Part shown: positions 55,521 through 64,000 of the stretch, in pieces
Layout of the letters: each line of letters begins with the position of its first letter
How positions within the stretch are numbered: position 1 is the stretch's first letter
Source: Clostridiaceae bacterium
GTDB lineage: Bacteria > Bacillota > Clostridia > Tissierellales > Sporanaerobacteraceae
Assembly: GCA_019391515.1 (NCBI GenBank)
Contig: JAHXQP010000010.1
Location: 33,255 to 97,254 of the forward strand
DNA length: 64,000 bases
Reading direction: 5' to 3'
Position numbers and translations under genes: made by a program
The notes under the pieces: model-generated
What the model was told of the DNA's origin: nothing
What the model saw: the letters and a program-made list of their open reading frames with translations, nothing else
Database searches by the model: none

Positions 55521-55524
55521 GTTC

Positions 55525-55799
55525 TTGAAATGATAAGAGTTATATTGTATATTAATAATTAAACAAATTAATAAAGAGAAATTCTATGAAGAGGAGAGTA
55601 GAATATATTTTTGTTAAAGCGAGCTAAGGATGGTGAAAGCTTAGTACAAAATTATATTTGAAAAGAACCTTGGAGAATACATCCGAAATAAGTAGGATGA
55701 TACGTTTATAACGTTATAAAAATGAGTGGGCATTTTGCCAACAAGAGTGGTAACACGGAGTTAACCTTCGTCTCTTTAATTAGAGATGAGGGTTTTTTA
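55525..55799 (+). promoter_or_regulatory. T-box leader (tRNA-Arg) of argS with promoter
   Basis: Promoter TTGAAA (55525-55530), a 17-base spacer and TATATT (55548-55553). The T-box from about 55590 has GAAAAGAAC with AGA (55664-55666, Arg) as likely specifier. The antiterminator GAGTGGTAACACGGAG (55745-55760) has AAC where most have ACC, and the terminator stem (about 55763-55793) is followed by Ts. Confidence 0.9.
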
Positions 55800-55822
55800 A
55801 ATATGGAGGGAGGATTTTTAAT

Positions 55823-57523
55823 ATGATTGATTTTAAAAATGAAGTAGTAAAAATAATTTCAGGACTAGACGAAAAACTAGATGAAAAAGAAATGATATCT
55901 TTAATTGAAGTACCCCCATCTTATGAAATGGGAGACTATGCTTTTCCTTGTTTTAAGTTAGCTAAAATATTTAGGAAGGCGCCTAATTTTATTGCAGAAG
56001 ATATATCTAATAAGATACAAGAAAATCCTTATTTTGAAAAGATAGAAAATGTAGGTCCTTATGTTAACTTTTTCATAGATAGGGCAGTTCTTGCAGAAAC
56101 TGTTCTTGAAGAAATAAAGAATGAAAAAGAAAGATATGGATCTTCAGACATAGGCAAAGATAAAACTGTTATAGTGGAATATTCATCACCTAATATAGCT
56201 AAGCCTTTCCATATTGGACATATAAGAACTACAATTATAGGTCATGCATTATATAGAATATACAGCTTTTTAGGCTATGATACAGTAGCCATTAATCATT
56301 TAGGTGACTATGGTACTCAATTTGGAAAGCTCATCGTAGCATATAAAAAATGGGGTGAAAGGTCTATTATTGAGAAAGATCCTATTAATGAATTATTGAA
56401 ATTATATGTTAAGTTTCATGAAGAAGTAGAAAAAGAGCCTAACCTTGATGATGAAGCTAGAAAATGGTTTAAAAAGTTAGAAGATGGTGATGATGAAGCT
56501 GTAGAATTGTGGAAATGGATGAGAGATATAAGTTTAGAAGAATTTAATAAAGTATATGATATGTTAGGAATTGAATTCGACTCTTTCACTGGAGAAAGTT
56601 TTTATTCAGATAAGATGCCAAAAGTAGTTGAGGATCTTCAAGATAAGAGCCTTTTGGTTAAATCAGAAGGGGCTGATATTGTAGATCTAGAACCATATAA
56701 TATGCCACCAGCTTTAATTAGAAAAAGTGATGGTTCCACTTTATATATAACTAGGGATATAGCTGCAGCTATTTATAGAAAAGAGCATTATGATTTTTAT
56801 AAAAATATATATGTAGTAGGTTCAGAACAAAAACTTCATTTTGATCAATGGAGAAAAATTATAGATTTAATGGGCTATGATTGGGCAGAAGATTGTATCC
56901 ATGTACCTTTTGGAATGGTAAGTTTAGAAGACGGTACTATGTCTACTAGAAAAGGCAGAGTAGTATTTTTAGAAGATGTACTTAAAAAGGCAATAGAAAA
57001 AACAACAGGTATTATAGAAGAAAGAAATCCAAAATTAGAAAATAAAGAAGAAGTAGCTAAACAAGTGGGAATAGGAGCTATTGTATTCCAAGAATTGTTT
57101 AATAGTAGGATAAAAGATTATGTTTTCTCTTGGGATAAAACTTTAAGTTTCGAGGGTGAAACAGGACCTTATGTACAATATGCTCATGCTAGGGCAAATA
57201 GTTTGCTGAAAAAAGGAGAGTTTTCAGTAGAAGATAAAGTTGATTATCCACTATTAAAAAGGGAAGAGGAAATAGATATTATGAGGCTTTTATATGATTT
57301 TCCGAATATAATAATAAATAGTTCAGAGAAAAATGAACCATCTTTTATAACAAGACATATAACAGAAATTGCAAAGAACTTTAATAGGTTCTACCATAAC
57401 TGTCCAATACTTAATGAAGAAGAAGATTTGAGAAAAGCAAGACTTCATTTAGTTTATGCTACAAAACTAGTATTAAATACAGGGCTTTTATTACTAGGAA
57501 TAGAAGCTCCTAATAAGATGTAG
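55823..57523 (+). CDS. argS: Arginine-tRNA ligase
   Basis: The 566-residue class I synthetase charges tRNA-Arg. It has the N-terminal Add-1 domain (about residues 1-90), the HIGH-type motif KPFHIGHIRTTIIGH near residues 130-144, and STRKGR as the KMSKS-equivalent near 380. The C-terminal DALR helical anticodon-binding domain ends in GLLLLGIEAPNKM. The Arg T-box leader controls it. Start ATG follows GGAGGGAGG. The next gene begins 12 bases after the stop, so it is cotranscribed. Confidence 0.97.
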   Translation: MIDFKNEVVKIISGLDEKLDEKEMISLIEVPPSYEMGDYAFPCFKLAKIFRKAPNFIAEDISNKIQENPYFEKIENVGPYVNFFIDRAVLAETVLEEIKNEKERYGSSDIGKDKTVIVEYSSPNIAKPFHIGHIRTTIIGHALYRIYSFLGYDTVAINHLGDYGTQFGKLIVAYKKWGERSIIEKDPINELLKLYVKFHEEVEKEPNLDDEARKWFKKLEDGDDEAVELWKWMRDISLEEFNKVYDMLGIEFDSFTGESFYSDKMPKVVEDLQDKSLLVKSEGADIVDLEPYNMPPALIRKSDGSTLYITRDIAAAIYRKEHYDFYKNIYVVGSEQKLHFDQWRKIIDLMGYDWAEDCIHVPFGMVSLEDGTMSTRKGRVVFLEDVLKKAIEKTTGIIEERNPKLENKEEVAKQVGIGAIVFQELFNSRIKDYVFSWDKTLSFEGETGPYVQYAHARANSLLKKGEFSVEDKVDYPLLKREEEIDIMRLLYDFPNIIINSSEKNEPSFITRHITEIAKNFNRFYHNCPILNEEEDLRKARLHLVYATKLVLNTGLLLLGIEAPNKM

Positions 57524-57535
57524 AGGAGAATATAG

Positions 57536-58504
57536 ATGGAAGAAAGGAAGATTAACAACTTTCTTTTAAATATATTTAATGTAATTAATGAAGAAAAAGA
57601 AAAAACTTATATATTGGAAATAACAATTTTAACTATAAAAAGCCTTATGCCTTCAAGAGAGGAAATAGGAACCAGAATAGACTATGAAAGATTTAAAAAA
57701 GAAATTGAATTGTGGTATTTTTATAGAAGTGGAGGGAATTCTTCTCTTTTAAACGGTATAGATTTATCTAGCAAAGATGTTTATTTAAATAATATAGATG
57801 ATAGTCTTTATATAAGGATAGCTCCTATAGTATTTTCAAATAAAAATTGGGACATTTTAAAGAAAGAAGTATTAAAGAATATACTTTATACTACAGGAAA
57901 TATAGAGGCTATATTAGAAGGATTATTAATTTCTAAAATACTATTCTTATCTGCAAATAATGATGAAAATATTATTTCAAAATTAAAAGATGAGATAATT
58001 TCTTTTTCTCAAATAGATTTTTTAGACAAATATTTTGAATTTTTTAGAGTTCCAGTAGAGGAATATTCTAAGAAATTTATTGTGGATTTTGAAAGAAACA
58101 GAATAGAAATAATCAATCTACTTAATGGCATAAGTTCAAATAAATTTAAAGATTTAAAAGAGTCTTTGTTGGTTATAGAAAAAAATATACTGAAAGATGA
58201 TTTCCAGATATTTTCTAAGGGATTATATTGGATGAAAAACAATATTTATCTTGATAAAAAAGAGAGTTTGAAATTTCATAAGGATTTATGCCACTATATT
58301 TGGAGTTTAAATAGAGGAAGAATAGATCCCAATATTTTAACTATTGAAAAATACTACTTGCCTGATATATTTTCTTTTAATGAAGGAGATGAATTTTATC
58401 ACTCTTTATTAAATAAATGTAAAGTATTGAAGAAAGAAAATATGTCAGAAGGTATGAAAATTTATTTAGCAACTAAATCTGGTATGTATGTATTTAAAAA
58501 ATAA
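57536..58504 (+). CDS. Hypothetical protein cotranscribed with argS
   Basis: The 322-residue soluble, mostly helical protein has no signal peptide or membrane helix. The segment IRIAPIVFSNKNW followed by ILYTTGNIEAILEGLLISKILF (about residues 103-140) recalls the ADP-ribosylglycohydrolase pattern 'MRIAP...T..HPEAI'. The paired acidic metal ligands of that family are not apparent, so this is only a weak fold hint. Its place after argS suggests an unimportant or accessory link to tRNA-Arg supply. Function unknown. Confidence 0.75.
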   Translation: MEERKINNFLLNIFNVINEEKEKTYILEITILTIKSLMPSREEIGTRIDYERFKKEIELWYFYRSGGNSSLLNGIDLSSKDVYLNNIDDSLYIRIAPIVFSNKNWDILKKEVLKNILYTTGNIEAILEGLLISKILFLSANNDENIISKLKDEIISFSQIDFLDKYFEFFRVPVEEYSKKFIVDFERNRIEIINLLNGISSNKFKDLKESLLVIEKNILKDDFQIFSKGLYWMKNNIYLDKKESLKFHKDLCHYIWSLNRGRIDPNILTIEKYYLPDIFSFNEGDEFYHSLLNKCKVLKKENMSEGMKIYLATKSGMYVFKK

Positions 58505-58533
58505 AGACCCTCAAATATAGGGGGTCTATTTTT
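58503..58533. terminator. Bidirectional terminator
   Basis: AGACCCTC pairs with GGGGGTCT around a short AT loop, with Ts after it. It lies between the argS operon and the converging small gene. Confidence 0.8.
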
Positions 58534-58720
58534 CTAGATAGTTTAAAAAATCCTCTTCACTACTATCTGCAAGTAAACTAAGTTCTTTTACTATATTATT
58601 TTTTAAGACTATGAAGTCCTTTATATTAGTATTTTTTCCAGTGTAATCAAGTGCTTCAAGAATTATTAGCATATCTTTTTTGGACATTTCGGCAATGGAG
58701 ATTTTATCAAATTTATGCAT
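58526..58720 (-). CDS. Small hypothetical protein
   Basis: A 64-residue soluble protein, probably helical (MSKKDMLIILEALDYTG; VKELSLLADSSEEDFLNYLEK). The ATG at 58720 lies 10 bases after GGGAGG, and a terminator follows the stop, supporting a real gene. No known family is recognised. It is divergent from the radical SAM gene, with a palindromic segment between them. Confidence 0.6.
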   Translation of the reverse strand: MHKFDKISIAEMSKKDMLIILEALDYTGKNTNIKDFIVLKNNIVKELSLLADSSEEDFLNYLEK

Positions 58721-58750
58721 ATAATCTATTCCTCCCTAAATTTTATCTAA

Positions 58751-58785
58751 TTATCTAACTACTATAATTCTATATAGTTAGATAA
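58751..58785. repeat. Inverted repeat between divergent genes
   Basis: TTATCTAACTA (58751-58761) and TAGTTAGATAA (58775-58785) are perfect 11-bp arms around 13 bases; TTATCTAA occurs once more at 58743-58750. It could be an operator for one or both divergent genes. Confidence 0.5.
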
Positions 58786-58855
58786 AACCCTTCTTTATAG
58801 CAAAAAAATCTACAAAAATACTTTTATTTTTAGATTATAGTTTATAAAAATCTTG

Positions 58856-58864
58856 TGCTATAAT
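58856..58864 (+). promoter_or_regulatory. Extended -10 promoter of the B12-binding radical SAM gene
   Basis: TGCTATAAT lies 32 bases before the ATG. The -35 is not clear. Confidence 0.55.
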
Positions 58865-58896
58865 GTAATTAATTAAAAGAAAAGGAAGGATAAACA

Positions 58897-60666
58897 ATGA
58901 AAGTATTGATAACTACTTTAAATTCTAAATTTATACATTCATCATTATCAATCAGATACTTGAAAAGCTTTTGCAAAGATATTCCAAATATAGAAGTATG
59001 TGAATTCACTATAAATCAAAATAATGATTATATAGCTGGAGAAATTCACAAAATGAATCCTGATATAATAGCATTTTCTTGTTATATATGGAATTTAGAA
59101 GAAACTTTAGATATATGTAATATTTTAAAAATTGTAAATCCAAATATAAAGATAATATTAGGAGGGCCTGAAGTTTCATTTGATGGAGAAGAAATACTTA
59201 AAAAATATGATTTTGTAGATTTTATAATATGTGGAGAAGGAGAAATAACCTTTAGAGAGCTTATTATTAAACTTATAAGCGGAAATCAAGAGTATATGGA
59301 TGTAAAGAGTTTAATATATAGAGAAGAGGGAAAAATAGTAAAAAATGAGCCTAGACCATTTATTGAGGATTTAGATATTATCCCATCTCCTTATGAGGAT
59401 TTATCTGGGCTAAAAAATAAAATAGTGTATTACGAAAGTTCAAGGGGTTGCCCTTTTAATTGTCAATTTTGTTTATCTTCAACTATAAAAGGGGTAAGAT
59501 TTTTTAGCATAGAGAGGGTGAAAGAGGACTTAGAAAAACTTATAGCTGCTCAAGTAAGGCAGGTTAAATTTGTAGATAGGACTTTTAATACTAAAAAGGA
59601 ATATGCTATGGAAATAATGAAATTTATAATGGATAAAAATCCTGAAAATATGAATTTTCATTTTGAAGTAACTGCACATTTATTAGATGATGAAATGTTG
59701 GATTTTTTAAGTGAAGCTAAGGAAGGACTTTTTCAGTTTGAAATTGGAATTCAATCAACAAATCCAAAAACTATAGAAGCTATAGGTAGGACTACAGATA
59801 TAGATAAGGCAAAAGAGGTTACTAATATTATAAAAGGGTATGGAAATATACATCAGCATTTAGATTTAATTGCAGGACTTCCATATGAAGACTATAATTC
59901 TTTTAAAAATTCATTTAATGAAATATATGAATTAAGACCAGAAAAGCTTCAGTTAGGTTTTTTAAAATTGCTTAAAGGTTCTGGACTAAGGGAAAATACA
60001 GAAAAACATGGATTTAAGTTTTTAAACAAACCTCCTTATGAAGTTTTAGAAACTAAATATATATCTTATTCTGAAATGCTAAAATTAAAAACAATAGAAG
60101 ATTTGTTAGATAAATATGGGAATGAAAGTGTTTTTGAAAATTCCCTCCAATATATTATAACTAACTATTATGATACACCTTTTGATTTCTATGAGGCTTT
60201 TAGTTTCTACTGGGAAGAGAAACAATATCATAAATTATCGCATAGCAAAAAAGGGCTTTATAAAATATTATATAATTTCTATAATGATATAATTAAAGAA
60301 AATTTGCAAGTATTTAATGAAATATTAAAATTTGATTATATTTTAAATAATAGGGACTCAAATATTCCATCTTATTTTGAAAGAAGGGATGTAGAAGAAT
60401 TAATAAATAAAAGACATGATTTTTTAAAGGATGAAGAGAATCTGATAAAGTATTTGCCACAGTATAAAGATTTGGCTACAAGGAAGCTTATTAATAAAGT
60501 ACATTTTGAAGTTTTTGATTTTAATATTATCAATTTTATTAATCAGAATTATTCACTAGAAGAATTAAATGGAGATAAAATCATATTATTATTTATCTAT
60601 AAAAATAATATGGTTTTAAATAAATGTGAAGTAAAAAATATTACAGAAAAAATTAATAAAATATAG
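58897..60666 (+). CDS. B12-binding domain radical SAM protein (DUF4080-type)
   Basis: The 589-residue protein has an N-terminal cobalamin-binding fold (about residues 1-140: ILGGPEVSFDGEE, GEGEITFREL), then a radical SAM domain with the cluster motif CPFNCQFC (about residues 188-195) and QFEIGIQSTNPKTIEAIGR. The C-terminal 150 residues resemble DUF4080. The cobalamin pocket lacks the DxHxxG loop, so B12 may be bound base-off or not at all, as in other members. Family members do methylations or rearrangements; the substrate is unknown. It is followed 11 bases later by a membrane protein gene. Confidence 0.9.
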   Translation: MKVLITTLNSKFIHSSLSIRYLKSFCKDIPNIEVCEFTINQNNDYIAGEIHKMNPDIIAFSCYIWNLEETLDICNILKIVNPNIKIILGGPEVSFDGEEILKKYDFVDFIICGEGEITFRELIIKLISGNQEYMDVKSLIYREEGKIVKNEPRPFIEDLDIIPSPYEDLSGLKNKIVYYESSRGCPFNCQFCLSSTIKGVRFFSIERVKEDLEKLIAAQVRQVKFVDRTFNTKKEYAMEIMKFIMDKNPENMNFHFEVTAHLLDDEMLDFLSEAKEGLFQFEIGIQSTNPKTIEAIGRTTDIDKAKEVTNIIKGYGNIHQHLDLIAGLPYEDYNSFKNSFNEIYELRPEKLQLGFLKLLKGSGLRENTEKHGFKFLNKPPYEVLETKYISYSEMLKLKTIEDLLDKYGNESVFENSLQYIITNYYDTPFDFYEAFSFYWEEKQYHKLSHSKKGLYKILYNFYNDIIKENLQVFNEILKFDYILNNRDSNIPSYFERRDVEELINKRHDFLKDEENLIKYLPQYKDLATRKLINKVHFEVFDFNIINFINQNYSLEELNGDKIILLFIYKNNMVLNKCEVKNITEKINKI

Positions 60667-60677
60667 GAGGAAAGATA

Positions 60678-61436
60678 TTGGACTTATTTAAAGATTTATT
60701 TTTTATAAATTCTAAAACAAGTAAGAAAGCTTTAAAAAGTTTCTCTAAAAACTGGATTATTGTATTTACAGGTTTTGCATATACTCTTTTGAATATGGTT
60801 CTATTCAATCTAATAAACTTATTATTTAGAGGCGTATTAGGCATATTAGCTGGATTCGTAGTAACCATTGTAACCAGTAGTTTAATTTCTAATTATCTTT
60901 ATTTGTTATACAATGTAATTAAATATAATAATTTTACTTTTGAGGATTTTAAAGAAGGATTTAGTCATTTTTTATGGAAAGTATATGGCGTGTTTTTCAT
61001 AGCTTGGTTACTAAGTTTCTTTTTTGGAGGACTGGGAGATTTATTTGCTGGTTCTGTTACTAGGATAAGTATGATTATAAATATTTTAATAATTATAATT
61101 TTTAATCCATTGCCAGAAATAATTTACCAAAAAGCACTTTCTCCCTGGGAATCTATAAGTTATTCTTTTAATTTTATGAAGGAGAATTGGTTTAATTGGT
61201 TGTTGCCCAATGTAATATTCTTTTTTGTAATTTATAAATTTACTGGAAATATGCTAACGAATATATTTGCAACCCATTTAAGTTATAACTTTGATATTAG
61301 TTTAATTGGAATATTAAAATATTTAATAGGACAAGTGCTATTTTCATTTATAATGATATATAGAGGATTTTTATTTGAAATATTGAGTACTAGCACTAGA
61401 AGAAAAAGATTTTATATGAAAAAATTTTATGATTAG
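60678..61436 (+). CDS. Hypothetical membrane protein
   Basis: The 252-residue integral membrane protein has five or six predicted helices, for example WIIVFTGFAYTLLNMVLFNL, FFIAWLLSFFFGG and LLPNVIFFFVIYKF. The TTG start at 60678 lies 7 bases after AGGAGG. It is encoded between the radical SAM and the TPR genes with tight spacing (11 and 13 bases), so the three are probably cotranscribed. No family recognised. Confidence 0.72.
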   Translation: MDLFKDLFFINSKTSKKALKSFSKNWIIVFTGFAYTLLNMVLFNLINLLFRGVLGILAGFVVTIVTSSLISNYLYLLYNVIKYNNFTFEDFKEGFSHFLWKVYGVFFIAWLLSFFFGGLGDLFAGSVTRISMIINILIIIIFNPLPEIIYQKALSPWESISYSFNFMKENWFNWLLPNVIFFFVIYKFTGNMLTNIFATHLSYNFDISLIGILKYLIGQVLFSFIMIYRGFLFEILSTSTRRKRFYMKKFYD

Positions 61437-61449
61437 TGGGTGATGAATT

Positions 61450-62574
61450 ATGGGATTAAACGATTATTTCAAAAAAAAGACTGAAAACTTGTCCTTTATT
61501 GAGTTAAAGGATAATTCTTATATACAAATCAATGACTATAAAATTAATAGTAGCATGCCATTACCGATTCTTACAGATACTCTTATTGATGAAATCAAGT
61601 CGGGAGATATGAAAGATGATATAAAGGTATCTTATTTAATTGAGGGCATAATATATACTTTAGGAGTTGATCCAGAATTTGAATATGTAGATCAATATAA
61701 AGATATACTTTTTGCTTATAGTTCTAAAATTGATAACTATATATTTCATATAGGTATGAAATATATGATGGAAGAAAAAACAGAAGAAGCAATGATATAT
61801 TTTAGAGCATTATTAGTTATTGGTAAGACTAATGTAGAAGCTTTATTTAACTATGGTATTTGTTTAGAAAATAAGGCTAAAGAATTTTTGAATTCAGGTA
61901 ATGAAGAGGAAGGAGACATATTTTTAAGAGAAGCAATGGAAAACATAGAAACTATATTGGATATTTCTCCAGAATACTCTTTAGCATATTATAAATTAGG
62001 ATATTATTATAGATATTATGGACAATTTTTAAAAGCTAAGCTTATTTGGGAAAAACTTTTGCTTATAGATGAAGATAAAGAAAGAAAGCAAGAAATAAGA
62101 GAGGTATTAGATGCTATTGAAGATGATTCAAATTATGAAGAGGGATGTAATTTGCTTTTTTCGGGAAGATATTTGGAAGCAATTGAAAAATTTATTAATA
62201 TAAAAGATAGATATGAAGATTGGTGGAATTTAAATTATATGCTTGGCCTTTCTTATAAAGGTATTGGAGAAATAGATAAAGCCATAAAGTATTTTATGGC
62301 TGCATTAGAGCTAAATGAAGATGAGGTAAATATATACAATGAATTAGGTATATGTTTATTCTCTATTGGAAATTTTGAAGATGCTATAGAAATATTTACA
62401 AAGGGAATTGGAAAAGATAATGGGGATTATAAAGTAATTTGTAACAGAGGCATTGCTTATTTCCAATTAGGAATGTTAAAAGAAGCTATTAATGATATTG
62501 ATAAAGCTTATGAAATTAATCCTTATGATGAGTTTGTAAAAAAATTCAAAAAAGAATTGGAGCTTGGAATATAA
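61450..62574 (+). CDS. Tetratricopeptide repeat protein
   Basis: The 374-residue soluble protein contains at least five TPR units in two groups, for example ALFNYGICLENKAKEF, LAYYKLGYYYRYYGQFLKAK, NLNYMLGLSYKGIGEIDKAIKY, NIYNELGICLFSIGNFEDAIEI and CNRGIAYFQLGMLKEAINDI. TPR scaffolds bind partner proteins. There is no signal peptide or membrane helix. Last gene of a probable three-gene unit with the radical SAM and membrane proteins; a link to their activity is possible but not shown. Confidence 0.88.
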   Translation: MGLNDYFKKKTENLSFIELKDNSYIQINDYKINSSMPLPILTDTLIDEIKSGDMKDDIKVSYLIEGIIYTLGVDPEFEYVDQYKDILFAYSSKIDNYIFHIGMKYMMEEKTEEAMIYFRALLVIGKTNVEALFNYGICLENKAKEFLNSGNEEEGDIFLREAMENIETILDISPEYSLAYYKLGYYYRYYGQFLKAKLIWEKLLLIDEDKERKQEIREVLDAIEDDSNYEEGCNLLFSGRYLEAIEKFINIKDRYEDWWNLNYMLGLSYKGIGEIDKAIKYFMAALELNEDEVNIYNELGICLFSIGNFEDAIEIFTKGIGKDNGDYKVICNRGIAYFQLGMLKEAINDIDKAYEINPYDEFVKKFKKELELGI

Positions 62575-62642
62575 AGGTTAATTTTTAAAAAAATGTATGA
62601 TAAAATATTAATTAGATACAAATAAATACAAGGGGGAATTTT

Positions 62643-63554
62643 ATGCCTATAAATAGTTTAAATGAACTTTTAAAGGTTGATGATGGGAATAATATGAAAT
62701 TAGCTGTAGTAGTAGCTCAAGATGCAGAGGTATTGGAAGCTGTTTCAGAAGCAAGAAAACTTAAAATTGCAGAGCCTATCCTAATTGGTGATGAGGAAAA
62801 AATAAAAACAATTATAGCGGATAAAAAATTGAATCTAGAAGATGTTGAGATAATCAATGAAAAAGATTATGAAAAATGTGCAGAAATAGGCGTTAAATCT
62901 GTAAGCAATGGAAAAGCTAATTTTATTATGAAGGGGTTAGTAGATACTTCAATACTTCTAAAAGAGGTATTGAATAAAGATTATGGTTTAAGGACTAATA
63001 GTTTATTAAGCCATGTTATGGTTTATGAAGTACCTAGTTATCATAAATTAATTTATTTAACAGATGGTGGTATGAATTTAGTTCCTGATTTAAAAGAAAA
63101 AATTAAAATCATTAATAATGCTGTAAAAGTTTGTAAGGCTTTTGGAAAAGAAGAAATAAGAGTTGGATGTCTTGCAGCAAAAGAAAAAGTTAATCCAAAG
63201 ATGGAAGCTACAATAGACGCAGATAAAATAAAGAAAATATATGAAGAAGGACAGTTTGAAGAGGGTATAATTGTAGATGGACCTATGGCATTAGATCTTG
63301 CTATTTCTAAAGAAGCAGCTGAAATAAAAAATTTCAAAAGTAAAGTTGCAGGGGATGCAGATATTTTATTAGTACCAAATATTGAAATGGGAAATGGTAT
63401 AGGGAAAAGTATAACTTATTTTGGGAATGGAAAGTCAGCTGGAGTTATCATGGGAGCTAAAGTACCAGTGGTGTTAGTTTCAAGAGCAGATACCCATGAA
63501 TCAAAGCTTTATTCAATAGCGTTGGGAAGTTTAGTTTCTAAAAATATATTTTGA
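62643..63554 (+). CDS. ptb: Phosphate butyryltransferase-type acyltransferase
   Basis: The 303-residue protein belongs to the phosphate acetyl/butyryltransferase family and fits Ptb in length and motifs: IMKGLVDTSILLKEVLN (about residues 98-114), SHVMVYEVPSYHK, LTDGGMNLVPDL and NIEMGNGIGKS. Ptb converts butyryl-CoA and phosphate to butyryl phosphate in butyrate fermentation, or acts in branched-chain degradation. The usual partner butyrate kinase (buk) does not follow; the rRNA operon promoters do. A phosphate acetyltransferase role is less likely at this length, but cannot be excluded. Confidence 0.88.
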   Translation: MPINSLNELLKVDDGNNMKLAVVVAQDAEVLEAVSEARKLKIAEPILIGDEEKIKTIIADKKLNLEDVEIINEKDYEKCAEIGVKSVSNGKANFIMKGLVDTSILLKEVLNKDYGLRTNSLLSHVMVYEVPSYHKLIYLTDGGMNLVPDLKEKIKIINNAVKVCKAFGKEEIRVGCLAAKEKVNPKMEATIDADKIKKIYEEGQFEEGIIVDGPMALDLAISKEAAEIKNFKSKVAGDADILLVPNIEMGNGIGKSITYFGNGKSAGVIMGAKVPVVLVSRADTHESKLYSIALGSLVSKNIF

Positions 63555-63733
63555 TGAAAAAGTACAAAAAAGGGCGAAATAAAAAGGTAAAACTATAAAA
63601 ACAGATAAAACACATTAAAAATCATCATATATAGGGTTGAACTACATCAAAAAATATGTTAAGTTATTAACTGTCCTTGAAACACAGGAAAATATGGAAT
63701 GTGAACAAAAAAGAAAAACTTTTTAAAAAACTA

Positions 63734-63762
63734 TTGACAAAGATTTAAAAAGATGATAACAT
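63734..63762 (+). promoter_or_regulatory. rRNA operon promoter P1
   Basis: TTGACA (63734-63739), a 17-base spacer and TAACAT (63757-63762). The region from 63555 to 63733 before it has no gene; it is AT-rich, as expected for an UP element. Confidence 0.65.
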
Positions 63763-63822
63763 TTCATATTGTTGCTTGAGAAACTAAAACAAACATAGCA
63801 AACAGATGAAATTAAAAAACAG

Positions 63823-63851
63823 TTGACAAACATTTTAGAATATGATATATT
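63823..63851 (+). promoter_or_regulatory. rRNA operon promoter P2
   Basis: TTGACA (63823-63828), a 17-base spacer and TATATT (63846-63851), about 140 bases before the 16S start. The leader after it holds inverted repeats (CTTAAGTTA at 63901 with AACTTAAG near 63937, and GTATGTTAAACATAC at 63948-63962) that could take part in processing of the precursor. Confidence 0.82.
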
Positions 63852-63990
63852 AGATAAGCAACTCAAAAGAACCTAGAAAATTAAACAGTATAAAAAAGTC
63901 CTTAAGTTAATAACTTTGATTTAAATATAATTCATAACTTAAGTCTGTATGTTAAACATACGGAAGTAATTAGTTCTGAAGGATAAAACT

Positions 63991-64000
63991 TTTATTATGA
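63991..64000 (+). rRNA. Start of a 16S rRNA gene (cut by window end)
   Basis: The last bases, TTTATTATGA, match the 5' end of Firmicutes 16S genes, where TTTAT and a few bases precede GAGTTTGATCCTGG. Only about ten bases are visible, so the call rests mostly on the tandem promoters and the leader before it. Confidence 0.6.

Overview
The window is AT-rich Gram-positive DNA with tightly packed genes, AGGAGG-type ribosome binding sites and frequent TTG or GTG starts. It carries five tRNA-sensing T-box leaders, two small acid-soluble spore proteins, a YtxC sporulation protein, a PdaB-like deacetylase, a phosphate butyryltransferase and a DAP pathway. Together these point to an endospore-forming anaerobic member of the Clostridia or Tissierellia. 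The exact genus cannot be fixed from the sequence alone. There is no prophage, CRISPR array or complete insertion sequence.

Layout. 1-1782: the 3' part of an atypical MurE-like ligase followed by an Asp/Glu-type racemase. 1807-3389: a queuosine-precursor salvage unit, made of a preQ1-I riboswitch with a terminator, a QrtT-like ECF substrate-binding component and a QueL-like radical SAM enzyme. 3437-4345: a tryptophan transporter (TrpP) on the minus strand behind a Trp T-box. 4583-7719: an ABC exporter whose first permease carries a truncated M1-like ectodomain. 7912-14618: a DUF255 thioredoxin-fold protein, trpS with its T-box, pdxS without pdxT, a YwaF-like membrane protein, an orphan substrate-binding lipoprotein and pgsA. 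14623-19307: valS with its T-box, folC and a small protein. 19399-24993: a YncE-like propeller, DUF4364, SASP, a PdaB-like deacetylase, a degenerate Mur-ligase-like protein, an SSB-like protein, a 43-residue membrane peptide and hpt. 25060-27720: the asd-dapA-dapB operon on the minus strand. 27855-31878: CPBP protease, SspF-like SASP, sirtuin, methyltransferase, cold-shock protein and Hsp33.

31929-33650 is the only region that looks accessory. It holds tRNA-Phe, tRNA-Gly, a 5' tRNA-Cys fragment and an intact tRNA-Cys, then a frameshifted secreted-protein gene, an unrecognised gene and a 56-bp perfect palindrome. 33655-58504 is a translation and maintenance block: a DUF6873-like protein, ytxC, hisS, T-box-thrS, a short FtsH, pepV, L20 leader-infC-rpmI-rplT, trkH-trkA, an rRNA methyltransferase, pheST, zapA, a U32 peptidase, mutS2, T-box-argS and a hypothetical gene. 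58526-63554 has a small protein, a B12-binding radical SAM protein, a membrane protein, a TPR protein and ptb. The window closes with tandem rRNA promoters and the first bases of a 16S rRNA gene.

Functionally the window is dominated by charging of tRNAs (Trp, Val, His, Thr, Phe, Arg), most of it controlled by uncharged tRNA, plus amino-acid and cofactor supply and sporulation or cell-wall functions. The most distinctive parts are the queuine-salvage unit, the two related but non-canonical Mur-ligase-like proteins, the ABC/M1-like permease, and the disturbed segment beside the tRNA cluster.
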